A stretch of 64,000 nucleotides of DNA, taken from NCBI GenBank assembly GCA_963844855.1, contig CAWJQP010000001.1, forward strand, positions 1 to 64,000. The letters are read 5' to 3'. The position numbers were made by a program, and so were the translations under genes. The notes under the pieces are model-generated. The model was not told where the DNA came from and ran no database searches. It was given only the letters and a program-made list of their open reading frames with translations. This stretch comes from DASQDN01 sp963844855 (GTDB lineage: Bacteria > Acidobacteriota > Terriglobia > Bryobacterales > Bryobacteraceae). Positions 1-10,434 of this stretch are shown here, piece by piece (the stretch's first letter is position 1; each line of letters starts with the position of its first letter).

Positions 1-1075
1 CGTGGTCTTTGCTCGATCCAGCTCTGCCAAAGCCTCGGCCCGCCGGCGCTCGTGCTCATACGCTCTCGCGTTTGCAAGGGCAGTTGCGATCACGCTTGCT
101 AGTCGGTCTAAAAACGCCTGGTACTCGCTATCGAGTGCGAGCCGCGGACTGATTCCGACGACAATCGCCCCAGCGGCATCGCCGACCCCGACTTGGGGTA
201 AAGGAAGTACAGCCGCGCGGGTGCAGGGCTCGGGCCAAGGACCACCTGGTATTGAACCGCCAAATTTGTCAACCAAATCGTCCACGAGCACTACCGAGCT
301 ACTCGCAAGTGCTTCGGCGATGGGCCAATGTTGCTTGCGGGTCTGAAAGGTCCGAACCGATGTCGGAGAAGCCGGCGTGTTGTACTCTAGGCCGGTTCCG
401 CTCGCGAGCATTGCTTGGCCAGCTTGAGCTGGGTTTACTAAATACAAAAGGCAGAAGGGCAGGTCCGCAGGATCTGTGGCCAGAGCGGTTGCGGCAATGG
501 AACAAGCCTCTTCAGCTGTACGGGCGCTTGTTGTAACTTCGCCAAGATCTTTGAGAAGCCGCGTCCGCCTTTCTCCAATCACGCGAAATGTGGTCTCTAC
601 GGCGATGTTGAAGATGCCGCCGACGCCACCCTGCTCGTCTCGGATCGGGCTAAACGTGTAATCGAAGTAGCATTCCTCTGTAAATCCACGTCGATGCATC
701 GCAAGAAGCTGATCGTGCGACCGCGTTGCCTCACCCTCCGTAAGCACCCGGTCTAACATCGGTCCGATAGTGTCCCAGATCTCCGGCCAAACGTCACGGC
801 CGGGGCGTCCCAGCGCCCACGGATGCTTCTGGCCTGGGATCTCACTCCATGGGTCGTTATACAGAAGTGCGAGTTCTTTTCCCCAGTAGATTGCGATCTG
901 GAAACTCTATCCTAGGCAGATGCTGAGCGCGGAGCGGAGGCTTTGGGGCCACGTGGCGGGAGAACCAAACGGGCGTACTCTCCCATTCGTGAACCCGCAT
1001 TAACGCGCCCATTTTGCCGCCACCACGGGGGGAAATCGAGAGAATCTGGACGCACTTCTGTGGAATGCACCCCAC
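1..1075 (-). pseudogene. PAS-GAF sensor histidine kinase, broken and cut by the window edge
   Basis: The frame is open on the minus strand from 906 down to base 1, about 302 codons. It reads as a PAS domain (AIYWGKELALLYNDPWSE near 850-900, then WALGRPGRDVWPEIWDTIG) followed by a GAF-like domain, and ends in LANARAYEHERRRAEALAEL, the linker that normally precedes the histidine kinase core. That core would lie beyond base 1. The normal N-terminus can be recognised upstream as GGGKMGALMRVHEWESTP (ATG at 1012 or 1075). A frameshift near 970 moves the reading to PATWPQSLRSALSICLG, and an in-frame TAG at 907-909 separates this from the PAS domain. Soluble kinases of this build are common in soil bacteria. 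Two lesions make it a probable pseudogene. Confidence 0.75.
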
Positions 1076-1294
1076 TCATACCGCGGATCCGCCTTGGCTC
1101 GCTGCGCATTGCTCTTCAAGCTCTCTGAGTCGGTTGAGCAGCTTCTGATAGCTCTGGGCGTCTTGGACGACGAGTTCCGCTCGGCCGTTTACCGTCAAAA
1201 CCAAGGGAGTCTTACGGTTTTTCATCCGACTGAGGTGCCTCTTAAAGTGCCTTTGAAAATCCGTCACTAAATCAATGTCTCGTAAATTGATCAC
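1076..1294 (-). CDS. Phd/YefM-type antitoxin, apparently without its toxin
   Basis: A 72-residue protein with the Phd/YefM antitoxin fold signature: LRDIDLVTDFQRHFKRHLSRM, then PLVLTVNGRAELVVQDAQSYQ and a C-terminal helix rich in Leu, Arg and Glu. Such proteins bind their own operator through the N-terminal part and neutralise a RelE/ParE-type toxin with the C-terminal helix. I chose the GTG at 1294 because a GGGGG tract lies 7 nt upstream and family members start just before the DLVTDFQ motif. The frame is open to an upstream start at 1363, which would add an unconserved leader. No RelE/ParE-like frame follows; the next thing downstream is the broken kinase. It is either an orphan antitoxin or the survivor of a decayed module. 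Confidence 0.8.
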   Translation of the reverse strand: MINLRDIDLVTDFQRHFKRHLSRMKNRKTPLVLTVNGRAELVVQDAQSYQKLLNRLRELEEQCAASQGGSAV

Positions 1295-1363
1295 CGGTTT
1301 CCCCCGAACGAAAGTTGCCCCTAGTTCAGCATAGAATGCACAGCGAATCTCATGCTCGACCAC

Positions 1364-1673
1364 GTAATCTTCGCTGTTTACGGGCGCGTTTCTTGTGTAC
1401 AGGAACTCGACAGGACACCGCTATGTTGCCGCAGAGCCGGAACAGACCGCCGAAGTGATCATGCTTGCCAGCCAGCTCCTCAGAACTGTTGACCGGTTAA
1501 AGGCCAAGAGGAAACCATGAGCCCAAATTGGCGCTTGCGGAGGATCCTCCCCGAGCTCCGCTAGTTCGGCTTGCGCATTGCGAGCCACGTGGGCTCGCAA
1601 TACGTTCACTTTTGTTCACGCACGCCATATCGCTCAACCGCACGAAGGACATGCGTTACCTTCGAAGTGTCGA
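1364..1673. other. Intergenic stretch with one short unidentified open frame
   Basis: Between the antitoxin and the HU remnant the plus strand holds an open frame from about 1370 to 1519 that would encode FLVYRNSTGHRYVAAEPEQT, a Leu-rich helix and a basic tail. It has no ATG or convincing ribosome binding site upstream and I do not recognise it. It may be the end of a lost gene. Nothing else can be supported here. Confidence 0.3.
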
Positions 1674-2049
1674 ATGAACAAAAATACTTTGATCGATCAT
1701 GTGGCCGAGGCAACGCAAGGCGCGAAGAAAGACGCCGAAGGCTTAGTCGACGCAGTCCTAACGGGCAGTCGTTTGACGCCGGGTGAAAGGTGAGAAGGTT
1801 GACCTTCGGGGCTTCGGGAGTTTTCAGGTGAGCGGGAAGAAGGAACGTCAAGGACGAAATCCCAGAACGGGAGAGACCATGACGATCGCTGCCCGTAACG
1901 TGGCAGTGTTCAAACCGAGCAAAGAATTATCCGGTCGCCTCAATGGAACGACTGAAGACGGTGATGTAACTGGTGGCGTTAACGCCGATCCAGTCGCTGA
2001 CCCTCAGGAAAGTTCTTTGAAGGTACACGGCGACAAGCTCGACGTTTAG
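1674..2049 (+). pseudogene. HU-family DNA-binding protein with one frameshift
   Basis: HU is a small dimeric histone-like protein that bends and compacts DNA. The N-terminal half (MNKNTLIDHVAEATQGAKKD) starts at ATG 1674, and the DNA-binding arm (EKVDLRGFGSFQVSGKKER, then GRNPRTGETMTIAARNVAVF and PSKELSGRLN) follows in a different frame from about 1785. The frames switch at about 1760-1785, where the helix before GEKVDL should be. The protein also carries about 35 extra residues after the usual HU end at roughly residue 90. The reading could be rescued by one base, so a sequencing error is possible, but neighbouring genes are also broken. Confidence 0.75.
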
Positions 2050-2870
2050 CCTGCCAATGACGTGCTTTGGAGGTTTGCTTTCTTCGTTTCATCCCTCTCG
2101 CAACAACTCCTCGAGCTCTTGCAACGTTATCCTTCTCTACGGTCCTCCTTCTCCGGTTGCTTTGGCGCTGGTCGACCCGCGCTCATGAAGTCGCGGAGGT
2201 GTTTCGTCGCCGCGAGACGGGCGTCCCGGTGACTGCGAGTGCCGATTAGGCCTTTCAAGGCCGATGGCCAGTTGGCAGCACCGACTTACGTCATCGGACC
2301 CCATGGTGCATCAGGCCAGCCAAGGCCAGTTTGAATGCGTATGGAAGTCGGGTCGTATGTGACGTTAAATAACAACCACAGCCGCGCGCTGCGCGGAAAA
2401 AACAACTTGACAGCCGTAAGCGGCTCATGGAAATCGGCACGACGATGTCGCGTTGTGTGTCATTTTCCGGTAGCGCCTGTTCTTCGTTCCCAATGTCCAG
2501 ATTGCCGACGACACGATTCGAAGTCGCATTAGTCGGTCATCGGACGAAAAGCCTGGGGGCCCGGAACGATGTGGGCCTGCCACCTACTAGCAACCGACTC
2601 GGAGGCCGTAGCGCCTGGCGGGCGGGGACTCCGAATGTCTTGCATCGGCCGTTGGGATCCAGATTGATCGCTTTTTCCGTCCGGTGGCTCTGATGTCCCA
2701 ACGTTGCAACAGCTCGAAAACCTTGCACGCTTGACAGTAAGAGCCGCCCACAGGGGTCGAGCGAAGCTCTCGTCATCGGGGCCGCAATTGCGAGTCAGCG
2801 CGAACTTGGTGACGCCGACCTTGACGACAGCCGCGAAGATGGACAATAATGGTCTCCGGGTGTTTTCTGA
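2050..2870. other. 820-bp stretch with no supportable gene
   Basis: Several short open frames occur on both strands, but none shows a recognisable motif, a ribosome binding site or a codon pattern like its neighbours. A plus-strand frame near 2250-2335 (FKADGQLAAPTYVIGPHGAS) might be the tail of a lost gene. The long minus-strand frame at 2529-2969 runs antisense into the FRG pseudogene and I regard it as spurious. Confidence 0.4.
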
Positions 2871-3688
2871 ATGAACATTCCGCCGTTGCCTACCGGACTG
2901 GACCTCATCGATGGCAACCGAGGACCCTTTCGAGAACTGCGGTACGAAACGGCCGATCTCTTCCTCCATGACATTTCGCGGCTAGGACGACTCTTTGGCC
3001 CTCAGGGCCCACTCGGTGATTCACCATGGTTTTTCCGGGGCGTCAAGGATAGTGACTTCGGGCTAATCCCTGTCGGCTTTCCACGATCAGGGCGCCGCGA
3101 AGCTCTTTGCAACTCCCGTGAGCTTATGGTCACAGTGGCTTGCACGATGTAGGTAAGAACTCCTGCGGAACAACGTAGCAATAAAGAGCAGTATGAAGCG
3201 GAGCGGAGAGTGCTATGCGCGTTCTTCTATGCGGCAGATAAATACGGGCTTGCGCTACCCGAAGATAGTGCGGAAAGTGCTGGAAGAGGATGTGAAGGTA
3301 GGCTGGCCGCCGGACGACCTCCTGTCTCTGTTAGCTCTCGCCCAACACTACGGCTGCCCGACTCGGCTTCTCGATTGGTCCTCAGAAGGCCTAATAGCGG
3401 CATGGTTTGCTGCCACGGAGCCCTCGGGTTTAAGGAGCGCGGCCGACCGGATTATCCACCGGAGGGAGTAGTGGACCGCAAAAAGCTTGTCGTTTGGGCT
3501 CTGTCAGCTGGTGAACCTTGAGTTCGAGGAGAAGCTGCTCTCGCCCGACTCGCAGCCCTCGCTACGGCACGACATCGAAATCGTGTCCGCGCCACGCTGG
3601 GCTAACGAAAATCTGCATGCGCAACACGGCGTGTTTACTTTGACACGGGACCGCGAGGCCGATCTTGGAGGCGGCCCGAACTACTGTT
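2871..3688 (+). pseudogene. FRG-domain protein (copy 1), frameshifted and truncated by an IS110 remnant
   Basis: The N-terminal part (ATG 2871) contains DSPWFFRGVKDSDFGLIPV, the hallmark F-R-G motif. After a frameshift the sequence resumes near 3205 as FFYAADKYGLALPEDS, shifts again to LLALAQHYGCPTRLLDWSS with GLIAAWFAATE (about 3315-3420), and shifts once more before IEIVSAPRWANENLHAQHGV near 3575. These blocks occur in the normal FRG order, so one ancestral gene has at least three indels. FRG proteins are of unknown biochemical function and often sit in phage-defence or mobile neighbourhoods. The last recognisable residues (VFTLTRD, about 3640) are followed at about 3685 by IS110 sequence. 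Confidence 0.75.
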
Positions 3689-3689
3689 T

Positions 3690-4376
3690 GTGTTGAAGCA
3701 GGAGATGGATCGGTATGATTTCTGCCAACGGCAAATTACCGAATGCGATCAACAAATCCAGCTGCACCTCGATACGCTGCCAGCCCGGCCTCAGGCGACG
3801 GAACGCGATGGTAGAGAGGGCGCAGCCGCACCCAGAAAGAAGAATAAGAAAGCTCAAGGAAATTCACCTGGATTCGCACTGGATAAAGAACTGATGCGAA
3901 TCAGTGGTGTGGATTTCACGCGCATCGACGGCATCAACGTCATGACGGCGCAAACGATCATCAGCGAAGTGGGACTGGACATGACACGCTGGAAAACCGA
4001 ATCCCACTTTGCGTCGTGGCTGGGACTATGCCCGAACAACGCAGTGAGTGGCGGCAGAGTACTACGTCGCGACACTCGTAAAATCGTGAATCGGGCCGCT
4101 ACGGCCTTTCGCATTGCAGCTTCCACACTCCGGCTGAGCGACAGTTACCTTGGTGCGCAATTCCGCCGCTTTCGCTCCAAACTGGGAGCTCCGAAGGCTA
4201 TTACCGCTATGGCTCACAAACTAGCAGTCCTCTTTTACCGAATGCTGAACCTTGGACAGGAGTACGTGGATCGAGGTCAGAAGTTCTACGAAGAGCGCTA
4301 TAGACAACAACAGGTTTCTCTGCTCAACAGAAGAGCTGCACAGCTGGGATTCTGTATCGTCCCTACATCGAGTTAG
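3690..4376 (+). pseudogene. IS110-family transposase, C-terminal half
   Basis: This open frame of about 228 residues matches the second half of IS110 transposases. A coiled-coil segment (RYDFCQRQITECDQQIQLHL) is followed by the transposase_20 domain: RISGVDFTRIDGINVMTAQT, SHFASWLGLCPNNAVSGGRV with the expected serine in the SGG context, then the RAATAFRIAASTL helix and a conserved C-terminus. The N-terminal DEDD RuvC-like domain is missing, so the protein cannot be active. The left boundary is its join with the FRG remnant. No end sequences or bridge-RNA region could be recognised, and only 47 nt separate it from the next gene. Confidence 0.85.
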
Positions 4377-4423
4377 GTGTGTCCGCGTGATCAGTTTCTG
4401 GAGAGAATTTGTACGGCCGCAAC

Positions 4424-5276
4424 ATGAACGGTAGCAATAGGATCCAACTCGTAAAGAAACGAGCAACGGACCGACAGGTACAAACTGAGGCGGTCGCAAC
4501 CATCGCCGCCGGCTACATCCGGGTCTCAACGGAAGAGCAAGCTTCGACCGGGCATGGACTCGAAATCCAGGATCGCGCCATCCGCAGCTTCGCCGAATCC
4601 CAAGGATATAGGCTCATCGACGTTGTATCTGATCCCGGAGTGTCCGGTGCCAAACGACCGGAGGAACGGCCAGGGTTCCAAAAGATCATTGAGCTGGCCA
4701 AAGCGCGGAAGTTCTCAGTCTTGCTGGTGTGGAAATTCGACCGACTCGCACGAAACCTGCTGTTCAGCGTGACGTCGGTCCATGAACTACAAGAACAATA
4801 CGCGGTCGTGCTCCGGAGCGTCACGGAACCAATTGATACGGCCACCCCGACGGGCGGAATAATATTTGCCATCCTGGCGAGCTTTGCTGCCGAAGAGCGC
4901 CGGGTCATTACCGGTCGAACCGTGGCGGGCAAGAAAGAGAAGGCATCTCGAGGCGGATTCGCCGGCGGTGCAGCACCACTCGGATACACGCGGGATCTGA
5001 AAGGAGGCCTGCTCATCGACGAAGCGGAATCAGCGGTCGTGCGGCAAATTGTCAGCATGCGACAGAGCGGCTTCTCACTTCAGGCGATCGCAACGGCTCT
5101 TAATGAGACCGGCACCTTGACGAAGCGTGGCAAGAAGTTCTACCCGAGCACAATACGGTACCTGCTAGACAACCCTAAATACCGCGGGATCATGTGAGTA
5201 CTATTTCCGCCACGATGGGGCTATGCACTGCCTGACGGAAGGATCTCATGACGCGATCCTTCATAACGCCGCGTAG
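4424..5276 (+). pseudogene. Serine site-specific recombinase, frameshifted close to its C-terminus
   Basis: A resolvase/invertase catalytic domain (residues about 25-165) has the nucleophile serine in AAGYIRVSTEEQ and the conserved DRLARN segment. It is followed by a recombinase domain (GGFAGGAAPLGYTRDL to KRGKKFYPSTIRYLLDNPKY). The observed stop is TGA at 5195. Ignoring the T at about 5195 restores EYYFRHDGAMHCLTEGSHDA and a TAG at 5274. The same ending is found in the second recombinase at 8455-9088, so I infer a single-base lesion. I used ATG 4424; an upstream TTG at 4409 is in frame. The zinc-ribbon and long coiled coil of large serine integrases are absent. Losing about 25 residues may or may not abolish activity. 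Confidence 0.8.
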
Positions 5277-5418
5277 TGAAATCTGAACCGAATGGCCCCA
5301 TTCCGTTTAAGAATTTCGCAATAAGGAACCCGATCACGGTCTACGGTTCGCATTCCCGTTCGTTGGGTGTACGGCTCCCGGCAGCCTACGGCTCCAATGG
5401 GCGTAGACTGACGAAGAC

Positions 5419-6493
5419 ATGCGTGCGTTTCTATTCCTTTTGGTCCTCGTGGACACTGACTGGTCAGAACGCTCCGGGGCCGAAGTCCGAACAGCATCGA
5501 TTTCGTATCCGGAATTTCAAGACTGAGAGTGGAGTGAGGCTTCCGGAAGCGGTCGTGGTTTACGGAACTTACGGACATCTGAACGCCTCCAAAGACAATG
5601 TCGTCCTGTTGCCTTCGTAATTTTCGGTCCAACTATCACGGCTATGAATGGATCATCGGACCAGGTAAGGCTCTTAATCCCGAGAAAGTCTTCATCGTAT
5701 CGACCGAATTGTTCGGTAATGGCTGATCATCCTCGCCCAGCAATACGCCGGAACCATTTCACGGTCCCCGTTTTCCGGTAACGACCATTCGCGATAATGT
5801 CCGTGCGGTTCATCAATTACTGGTCAGTCAACCGGGAATTAACCATTTGCGTGCGCTGATCGGCTACTCAATGGGTGCGGAGCAAGCGTTCCAATGGGCT
5901 GTGAGCTACCCCGAGTTTGTCGACCGTATTGTAGCTACCGCTGGCACGGCGAAGTGTTACCCGCATGGCTTTGTCCGGCTCGAGGGACAAATCGCCGCGA
6001 TCACCACCGATCCTGTCTTTGCAGGCGGCGACTACAAAACTCAGCCAACAAAAGGAATCGCAGCGTTCGGGCTAGTGTGGGCGGGTTGGCTCTATTCGCA
6101 CGAATGGTGGAGGAAGGAGTTATGGCGGACGTCGAGCCCGCCTGGATCTACCTTCCAACAAACTCTCGAGAGCTTCCGGACCCGGTATAACAGCGATGCG
6201 AACGATCTCATTCTGCACTGCCGGACCTGGCAGCAGCACGATGGGAACAACATCCGGGTTCGGCGGCGACATCGAAAAAGCGCTGAAATCGATCATGGTT
6301 CCCATTCTTTACATGCCCTCTGCAACAGATCTATACTTCCCTCTGACTGATGCGCGGTATGAAGCCGGTTTTATCAAACGAGTAACATTTAAGCCCATTC
6401 CTCTGCTTTGGGGGAACGGCCGGCCGTGGAACCGATCCTGCGGATGCACAATTTCTGAACACCGAGATCAGCACTTTGGTGGGCATGCGTTGA
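5419..6493 (+). pseudogene. Homoserine O-acetyltransferase-like alpha/beta hydrolase, decayed
   Basis: The pieces occur in family order but in different frames: a leader MRAFLFLLVLV at ATG 5419, then GVRLPEAVVVYGTYGHLNAS with KDNVVLLPS (5530-5618), then YHGYEWIIGPGKALNPEKVF to LFGNG. Here an arginine codon appears as TGA (about 5721), before SSSPSNTPEPFHGPRFPVT. The nucleophile elbow is GYSMGAEQAFQW near 5860, followed by GTAKCYPHGFVRLEGQI. After another shift come GFGGDIEKALKSIMVPILYM and the closing DPADAQFLNTEIS, stop at 6491. MetX-type proteins transfer acetyl groups to homoserine, but many acidobacterial relatives are exported hydrolases of unknown substrate. At least four lesions are present. 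Confidence 0.75.
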
Positions 6494-6676
6494 CAACGTC
6501 AGGCCCGGCTATAAAATCGTCCGTTCGCGTCAGTTCAACCGAACAGACGCCGCATTCTGCTTTTGTTCAAGAATTAACTGAGTTTGCGGTGCAACGTCGG
6601 CGATCTTGTTGTGCGCGCGGATCAGTGCCGCTAAATAACGTCGCTCTTCCCGTCATTCCGGACACTCTGCTCCCGG

Positions 6677-8338
6677 CTAAGGCTCGCCACGCAGTCGCGG
6701 AGCCGAGGAGGGAGGTCTTCGGTGGTGAGTAGCCTGCTCGTAGGCGTATCCCAGCCGCAACAACATTGATTCCGTGAACGGGCGGCCCATAAACTCAATC
6801 CCAACAGGAAGTCCATCGCGACTCATGCCCGCTGGTACGGTCAGTGCGGGAAAACCCCAAGATCGGGCTCAGATGGTGATTGTTGCCGAGCCCTTGAATA
6901 TCTACCTTCGGATCCACTAAAGCGTCACTCGCGACTAACGCCGGCGGATGATCGAATGTAGCGTAAACGAGCGCATCCAAGTCGGTGGTCCGCCATGAGT
7001 CCCAGCACCAGTCTGCGAGTTTCCTCCTGAAGTAACAACAATTTGAGGTAACCAGGTTCCTCTGCCGAACGCCCGATGCTGCTCTTTAAAGTCTCCACTC
7101 GTGCTGGAACCACCTTCCCGGAGGACACAATGTCTGAAAGAGATTTCAGCGGTGCGTTCGGGAGCTCTGCAAAATAATCAGCCATAGCGCGCTCGGTCTC
7201 GAAAACGTTTCCTTCGTAAAGATTCTTGACACGTTCTCTCAGAGCGGGGATGCTCACAGGATCGACGATCTCCGCCCCAAGTGAGCCCAGGTCGTGGATC
7301 GCTTGGTCTGTCACGATAACGAAACTTCTTATACTCTTCCGATGATGGATCCGTCCTCGGATCCATCGGCTCGCGAATGACGCCAAGGCGAGTGCCGTTG
7401 AGATTGCCACTTACAACCGCATCTTTGAACGATGGTGGAATGTGTCCAACCGCGTATGCAGTGATCAGATCGTGACTGTCGTAACCGGCGAGCACGTCCA
7501 GCAGAATGGCAGTGTCTCTGACAGTTCGCGTGATCGGCCCCAGTGTATCCATCGTTGGCCTGGATGGTAGAGCACCATAGCGGCTAATAAGGGGGGTGGT
7601 GGGGCGAAGGCCTACGAGGTTGTTCACTGCCGCAGGGCCACGTATTGAACCGCCTGTATCCTCACCAATACCAACGGTGGCAAGATTGGCCGCTACCGCC
7701 GTGCCCGTCCCACCCGATGATCCGCTGGCGTATCGGGCTGGATCATAAGCATTCCGAACCACGCCGAAACCTGACCCAAGATACCCCGCAGCGAACTCAC
7801 CCATTGTGGATTTGGCGATGACAATGGCTCCAGCTTTCCTGATCTTCGAAACGACTGTCGCGTCTCTCGGCGGGACGAAATCTCTAAACAGTATCGAGCC
7901 ATAGGTAGTAGGCAGGTCATGCGTGTCGATCTGATCTTTAATAACAACCGGAATACAGTGGAGTAGGCCAGAAAGTCCACTAGTCCGAAACGCGGCATCC
8001 AGTCTGTCTGCTTCGCGTAACGCCGCGGTATTTACGTTTTGAATAGCGTTCAGACCAGGCCCGCTGCGGTTGTATGCCTCAATGCGTCGTATATAACTGC
8101 CGACGAGACTGCGACACGTCAGCCGACCTGATTTCATTGCAGCATGGATGTCATCAATCGTCGCTTCAAGAAGATGAAACTCAGACGATTTCGGGACAGA
8201 CGCTTGAGTGGGTACCTGCGCCGAATTCAGCATCGGCAGGCTGGCAATCAGGGCGATGCGGAACAGATCAGAACTACAGCACAGACTTCGGAACGGTATA
8301 GCGGCTTGGCGCATAGGCAGGTGTCGTAAGCGCGGCAT
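6677..8338 (-). pseudogene. Amidase-signature family enzyme with several frameshifts
   Basis: The N-terminal part from ATG 8338 (AAGG 8 nt upstream) has a hydrophobic leader and then the amidase signature: IPVVIKDQIDTHDLPTTYGS with the catalytic lysine, and YASGSSGGTGTAVAANLATV with the Gly-Ser-rich loop and cis-serine, followed by GEDTGGSIRGPAAVNNLVGL with the serine nucleophile context. The reading shifts near 7330 into AIHDLGSLGAEIVDPVSIP, again near 6980 into DALVYATFDHPPALV, and again to FPALTVPAGMSRDGLPVGIE ending at TAG 6677. Intact enzymes hydrolyse amides with a Ser-cisSer-Lys triad. All catalytic motifs can still be read, so decay is fairly recent. It lies between the two serine recombinases. 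Confidence 0.8.
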
Positions 8339-8454
8339 ATCGCCTTGCGGTTGCATAACATTTGCTCGGAATCTATTCGCAGCTGCAAGAGGTTTCCGCA
8401 TCTGTGCAGTATACATACGGGCCGTCAACTTGGACGGCTGGCCAAGAGAACAGC

Positions 8455-9088
8455 AGGTCACCCGCAAAAGCGGCCGGAGGACCGACCCGGTTTCAAAGGA
8501 TTATCGAAATGGCATACGCTCGGCAGTTCTCCGTCCTGCTGTTGTCGAAGTGTGACCGTCTTGCTCGCAACCTGCTGTTCAGCGTTACGACGGCTCACGA
8601 CCTGAAAGAGCAGCATGGAATCATGCTGCGAAGCGTGACGGAGCCGATCGACACCGCAAGCCCAATGGGAGCAATGATCTTCTCCATCCTCGCGAGCTTT
8701 GCCGCCGAAGAGCGTCGGCCGCACGGTCGCCGGCAAAAAGGAGAAAGCTTCTCACGGCGGTTTCGCCGGCGGTGCGGCGCCACTCGGGTACAAGCGCGAT
8801 CTACAAGGTGGGTTGCTCATCGATGATGCCGAGTCGCTCATCGTTCGAAAGATTGTGGACATGCACGCCGATGGTGTTCGCTTCGGGCGATTACTACGGC
8901 GCTCAATGATGCTGGCTATGTGCCTAAACGCGGCAAGCAGTTCTACCCGAGCACGATCCGCTACATGCTCGATAACCCCAAGTACCGGGGGCTTAAACGA
9001 ATACCTGTTCCGGCACGATGGTGAACTCCACTGCCTAACCGAAGGAACGCATGATGCGATCCTCCGAAAGCAGCCTAGATGTTTGTAG
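8455..9088 (+). pseudogene. Second serine recombinase, N-terminally truncated and frameshifted
   Basis: This sequence parallels the recombinase at 4424 from about its residue 75 onward: RFQRIIEMAYARQFSVLLLS, DRLARNLLFSVTTAHDLKEQ, EPIDTASPMGAMIFSILASF, then a shift at about 8720 to GRTVAGKKEKASHGGFAGGA and APLGYKRDLQGGLLIDDAES, a shifted stretch, and FRHDGELHCLTEGTHDAIL. The catalytic serine segment is missing, and the left end runs into the upstream region of the amidase. The two copies differ at roughly a third of residues by eye, so they are related genes rather than a recent duplication. Confidence 0.8.
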
Positions 9089-9121
9089 AGGTAAACCGTC
9101 GCGAGGGTTCCGCCGCCTTTC

Positions 9122-9541
9122 TTAAGATGAGGCGGCGGCAGATGCGGTGTAGCTCGCCGCGAGCGCAGCCGTATCTCCGATCACCATGTGCCGCGCGATT
9201 TTGCCGTCCTGCACCCTGAATGTAAGGACAACAGGCGAATCAATCGGTTTACCCGTAGCTTTGATCTTGGCTCTGTATCGCCCTATTGCGACCACGGTGT
9301 TAGCCTGAGCGACGAACTCCTCGATTGTGAGATTCGGGTCCGTCTGTGTACCAATCAGGCCATCGAAGTAGCTCAAGATTTCTGCACGCCCTCTCTTCGT
9401 CCCTGCATACGGAATGACCGTTGGACCCGGACAATAGAATTCACAGTCACTGGTGCAATAGTTGAGAATCGTCTCAACGTCGCCGCGTCCGAACGCCTCT
9501 AATGCCCTCTGAATTAAAGCAATGTTCTGCTGTTCGCTCAT
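9122..9541 (-). CDS. NTF2-like (SnoaL-type) protein
   Basis: An intact 139-residue protein with the cone-shaped NTF2/SnoaL fold pattern: an N-terminal helix IALIQRALEAFGRGDVETIL, then CTSDCEFYCPGPTVIPYAG with GTKRGRAEILSYFDGL, and strands TVVAIGRYRAKIKATGKPID and VLTFRVQDGKIARHMVIGD. Family members include ketosteroid isomerases, polyketide cyclases and many proteins of unknown function; nothing in the sequence fixes the substrate. The ATG at 9541 has AGGAG about 6 nt upstream. It is one of few unbroken genes in the left third of the window and stands alone between two recombination-gene remnants. Confidence 0.85.
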   Translation of the reverse strand: MSEQQNIALIQRALEAFGRGDVETILNYCTSDCEFYCPGPTVIPYAGTKRGRAEILSYFDGLIGTQTDPNLTIEEFVAQANTVVAIGRYRAKIKATGKPIDSPVVLTFRVQDGKIARHMVIGDTAALAASYTASAAASS

Positions 9542-9799
9542 GGTGTCTCCTGGAGGGTATCCATGCTATCAGAGTCAAGGTCGCAAAGACTCAACGGTAG
9601 AACCGTCTTCCTGTTCTATTTAAGAGAGGGTAAGTTTCGAATAGCGCCGTTCTCCATGCAGAAGCACGTGGTGTACGGAGTAGCTCTCATGACATGCGTA
9701 CTCCCGTTCACTTCTGGTACTGCTCTATCGGATCTGAGGAAGAGTTCGGGTGACCAATGGGAAGTGTTATGCGCCGCCCCCCTGATTTATCCCATCACT

Positions 9800-9987
9800 T
9801 AGTGCGATTCGGTCACCCGTCGCTTGCGCCCCACGACCTGAGGAGAAGTTATGCAGAGCTTCCAGCGGGGACTTGGAGCAGATTCAAACTGCTGCTCGGA
9901 CATGCTTCGATTCAAACCACCGAGCGGTACCTCGGGACCAGGCAGGACTTTGTGAATGCCGTCAATGATGATTTGCGACTGCTCTAG
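9800..9987 (+). pseudogene. Tyrosine recombinase (phage-type integrase), C-terminal remnant
   Basis: Only the last 60 residues of the catalytic domain remain: LAPHDLRRSYAEL carries the H-x-x-R box, LLGHASIQTTERYLG the second conserved histidine and the tyrosine nucleophile, and QDFVNAVNDDLRLL the tail typical of acidobacterial integrases. Between the boxes the sequence is a few residues short and unusual (PAGTWSRFKL), which suggests a small indel. Nothing of the N-terminal half is readable upstream. Integrases of this type insert elements into tRNA 3' ends, which fits the tRNA-Gly fragment at 19108, but a link between the two is only inference. Confidence 0.7.
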
Positions 9988-10434
9988 TCCTAGTACGTGG
10001 AGGTGCCGATATTCCAGCACTCTCGCGTGGCCTGTTGAACGGGGCATCCCTATGCAAGATGAGGTAGTGGTCATCGAGTGCCGCGTCACGACGCGAAATC
10101 CTCATCATTGACGGACAATCCTGCCAGGTCAGTCTGGGGTTTTTGACGTCTTGAACAGTTCTATGCACGTTGGGCAAACAGGCTTCGGTTGTCTAACTTG
10201 GCCCACTCGTAGTGATTCAGTGTCATCCCGGCAGAGCAACGAGCCAATACAGCGATATTCACGGGTCGTGTTCGCGCCGATTCCGGAACTCTCAGGACAA
10301 AAAGCATTATCCTGCGAGTCTAATCAGAGAACCCCAGGACGAATCGACCTGGAGGGATGCTCCAGACCACCCCAGGTCCGGGGAACGCGTCCGGGGGGCT
10401 TGGACAATGTCCTGGGATGGTTCAAGGGGGAATC
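9988..10434. other. Gap without recognisable genes
   Basis: Open frames on both strands are short or run into the gene at 10435. No motif, repeat or convincing promoter was seen. Confidence 0.4.

Noticed and set aside
2529..2969. 146-residue minus-strand frame
   Set aside because: It runs antisense into the FRG start and shows no motif or helix pattern.
4377..4423. Bridge RNA of the IS110 remnant
   Set aside because: Only 47 nt lie downstream and the 5' end of the element is missing, so no bridge RNA can be argued.
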